The notes beneath the pieces were generated by a model, which made no database searches, was not told where the DNA came from, and saw only the letters and a list, made by a program, of their open reading frames with translations. Below are positions 63,944 through 64,000 of a stretch of DNA of 64,000 nucleotides, in pieces. Both the position numbers and the translations under genes were made by a program. Origin of the DNA: Tepidibacter hydrothermalis. Lineage in GTDB: Bacteria; Bacillota; Clostridia; Peptostreptococcales; Peptostreptococcaceae. Every line of letters begins with the position of its first letter. The stretch's first letter is position 1. Location of the stretch: assembly GCF_029542625.1 (NCBI RefSeq), contig NZ_CP120733.1, positions 2,418,001-2,482,000 of the forward strand. The letters are read 5' to 3'.

Positions 63944-64000
63944 CTATCTTTTATATTCCATTATTTTTATATTTTCAAAAGGAAGTTTTGTTTGAGTATA
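63944..64000 (-). CDS. C-terminal end of an upstream gene (partial)
   Basis: An open frame enters from the right edge and ends YTQTKLPFENIKIMEYKR-stop at 63944. Only 18 codons are visible, so no family can be named. The position upstream of asp23 is where clostridia often carry a small membrane or stage III sporulation gene. Confidence 0.35.
   Translation of the reverse strand, partial: YTQTKLPFENIKIMEYKR

Overview
The window is AT-rich chromosomal DNA from an anaerobic, spore-forming, low-GC Firmicute. The order spo0A-spoIVB-recN-argR-tlyA-dxs-ispA-xseB-xseA-nusB-asp23, the steAB/DUF3866/Nudix/spoIIM/xerD run, and a sigK interrupted next to a penicillin-binding protein gene all resemble the Peptostreptococcaceae (the Clostridioides/Paraclostridium/Romboutsia group). 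A GerA/GerKA-type germinant receptor subunit at the left edge argues against C. difficile itself. Almost every chromosomal gene reads on the minus strand, so functional order runs from right to left.

Layout from left to right. 1-3 kb: a truncated GerA-family germination gene, a nitroreductase and a MarR regulator with a palindromic operator candidate. 3.4-13.1 kb: a 9.75-kb skin-like element that splits sigK. The 3' part of sigK lies at 3116-3400 and the 5' part at 13132-13515, with 13-bp direct repeats at the junctions. The element carries a large serine recombinase, a UPF0180/YkuS-like protein that can be co-transcribed with the 5' sigK fragment, a YjjI/YjjW glycyl-radical enzyme pair, a 1412-aa 2-hydroxyacyl-CoA dehydratase-activator-type protein, and a roughly 570-bp imperfect palindrome. 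13.6-29.9 kb: core genes, namely PBP, udk, U32 peptidase, O-methyltransferase, mltG, the deo/pun nucleoside-salvage genes, a XerD-like protein with replaced catalytic residues, spoIIM, Nudix, DUF3866, two envelope-glycan genes and steBA.

30.1-52.7 kb: a second integrated element, about 21.5 kb long and inserted INSIDE spo0A. A 548-bp copy of the 3' two-thirds of spo0A flanks it on both sides. The functional spo0A at 52137-52964 is a hybrid: the host supplies roughly residues 1-93 and the element supplies the rest. The displaced original 3' end remains at 30103-30651 as a promoterless DNA-binding domain. The element is mostly defence cargo: a type II Zorya-like operon (zorA-zorB-HNH) whose ZorA tail holds four near-identical 51-residue repeats, a PUA/EVE-like plus HNH protein resembling a type IV restriction enzyme, and a DUF2971-like gene. 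It also has three tandem paralogous secreted stalk-domain proteins, plasmid/phage-like replication and regulatory genes, a zinc-ribbon HNH protein and two tyrosine recombinases.

52.1-64 kb: the conserved spo0A-spoIVB-recN-argR-tlyA-dxs-PAP2-ispA-xseB-xseA-tsaD-like-nusB-asp23 block.

The central theme is that two unrelated mobile elements occupy the two key transcription-factor genes of sporulation by opposite strategies. One, in sigK, must be excised in the mother cell to rebuild the gene. The other, in spo0A, rebuilds the gene itself by carrying a replacement 3' end. No rRNA, tRNA, CRISPR array or IS element was recognised.
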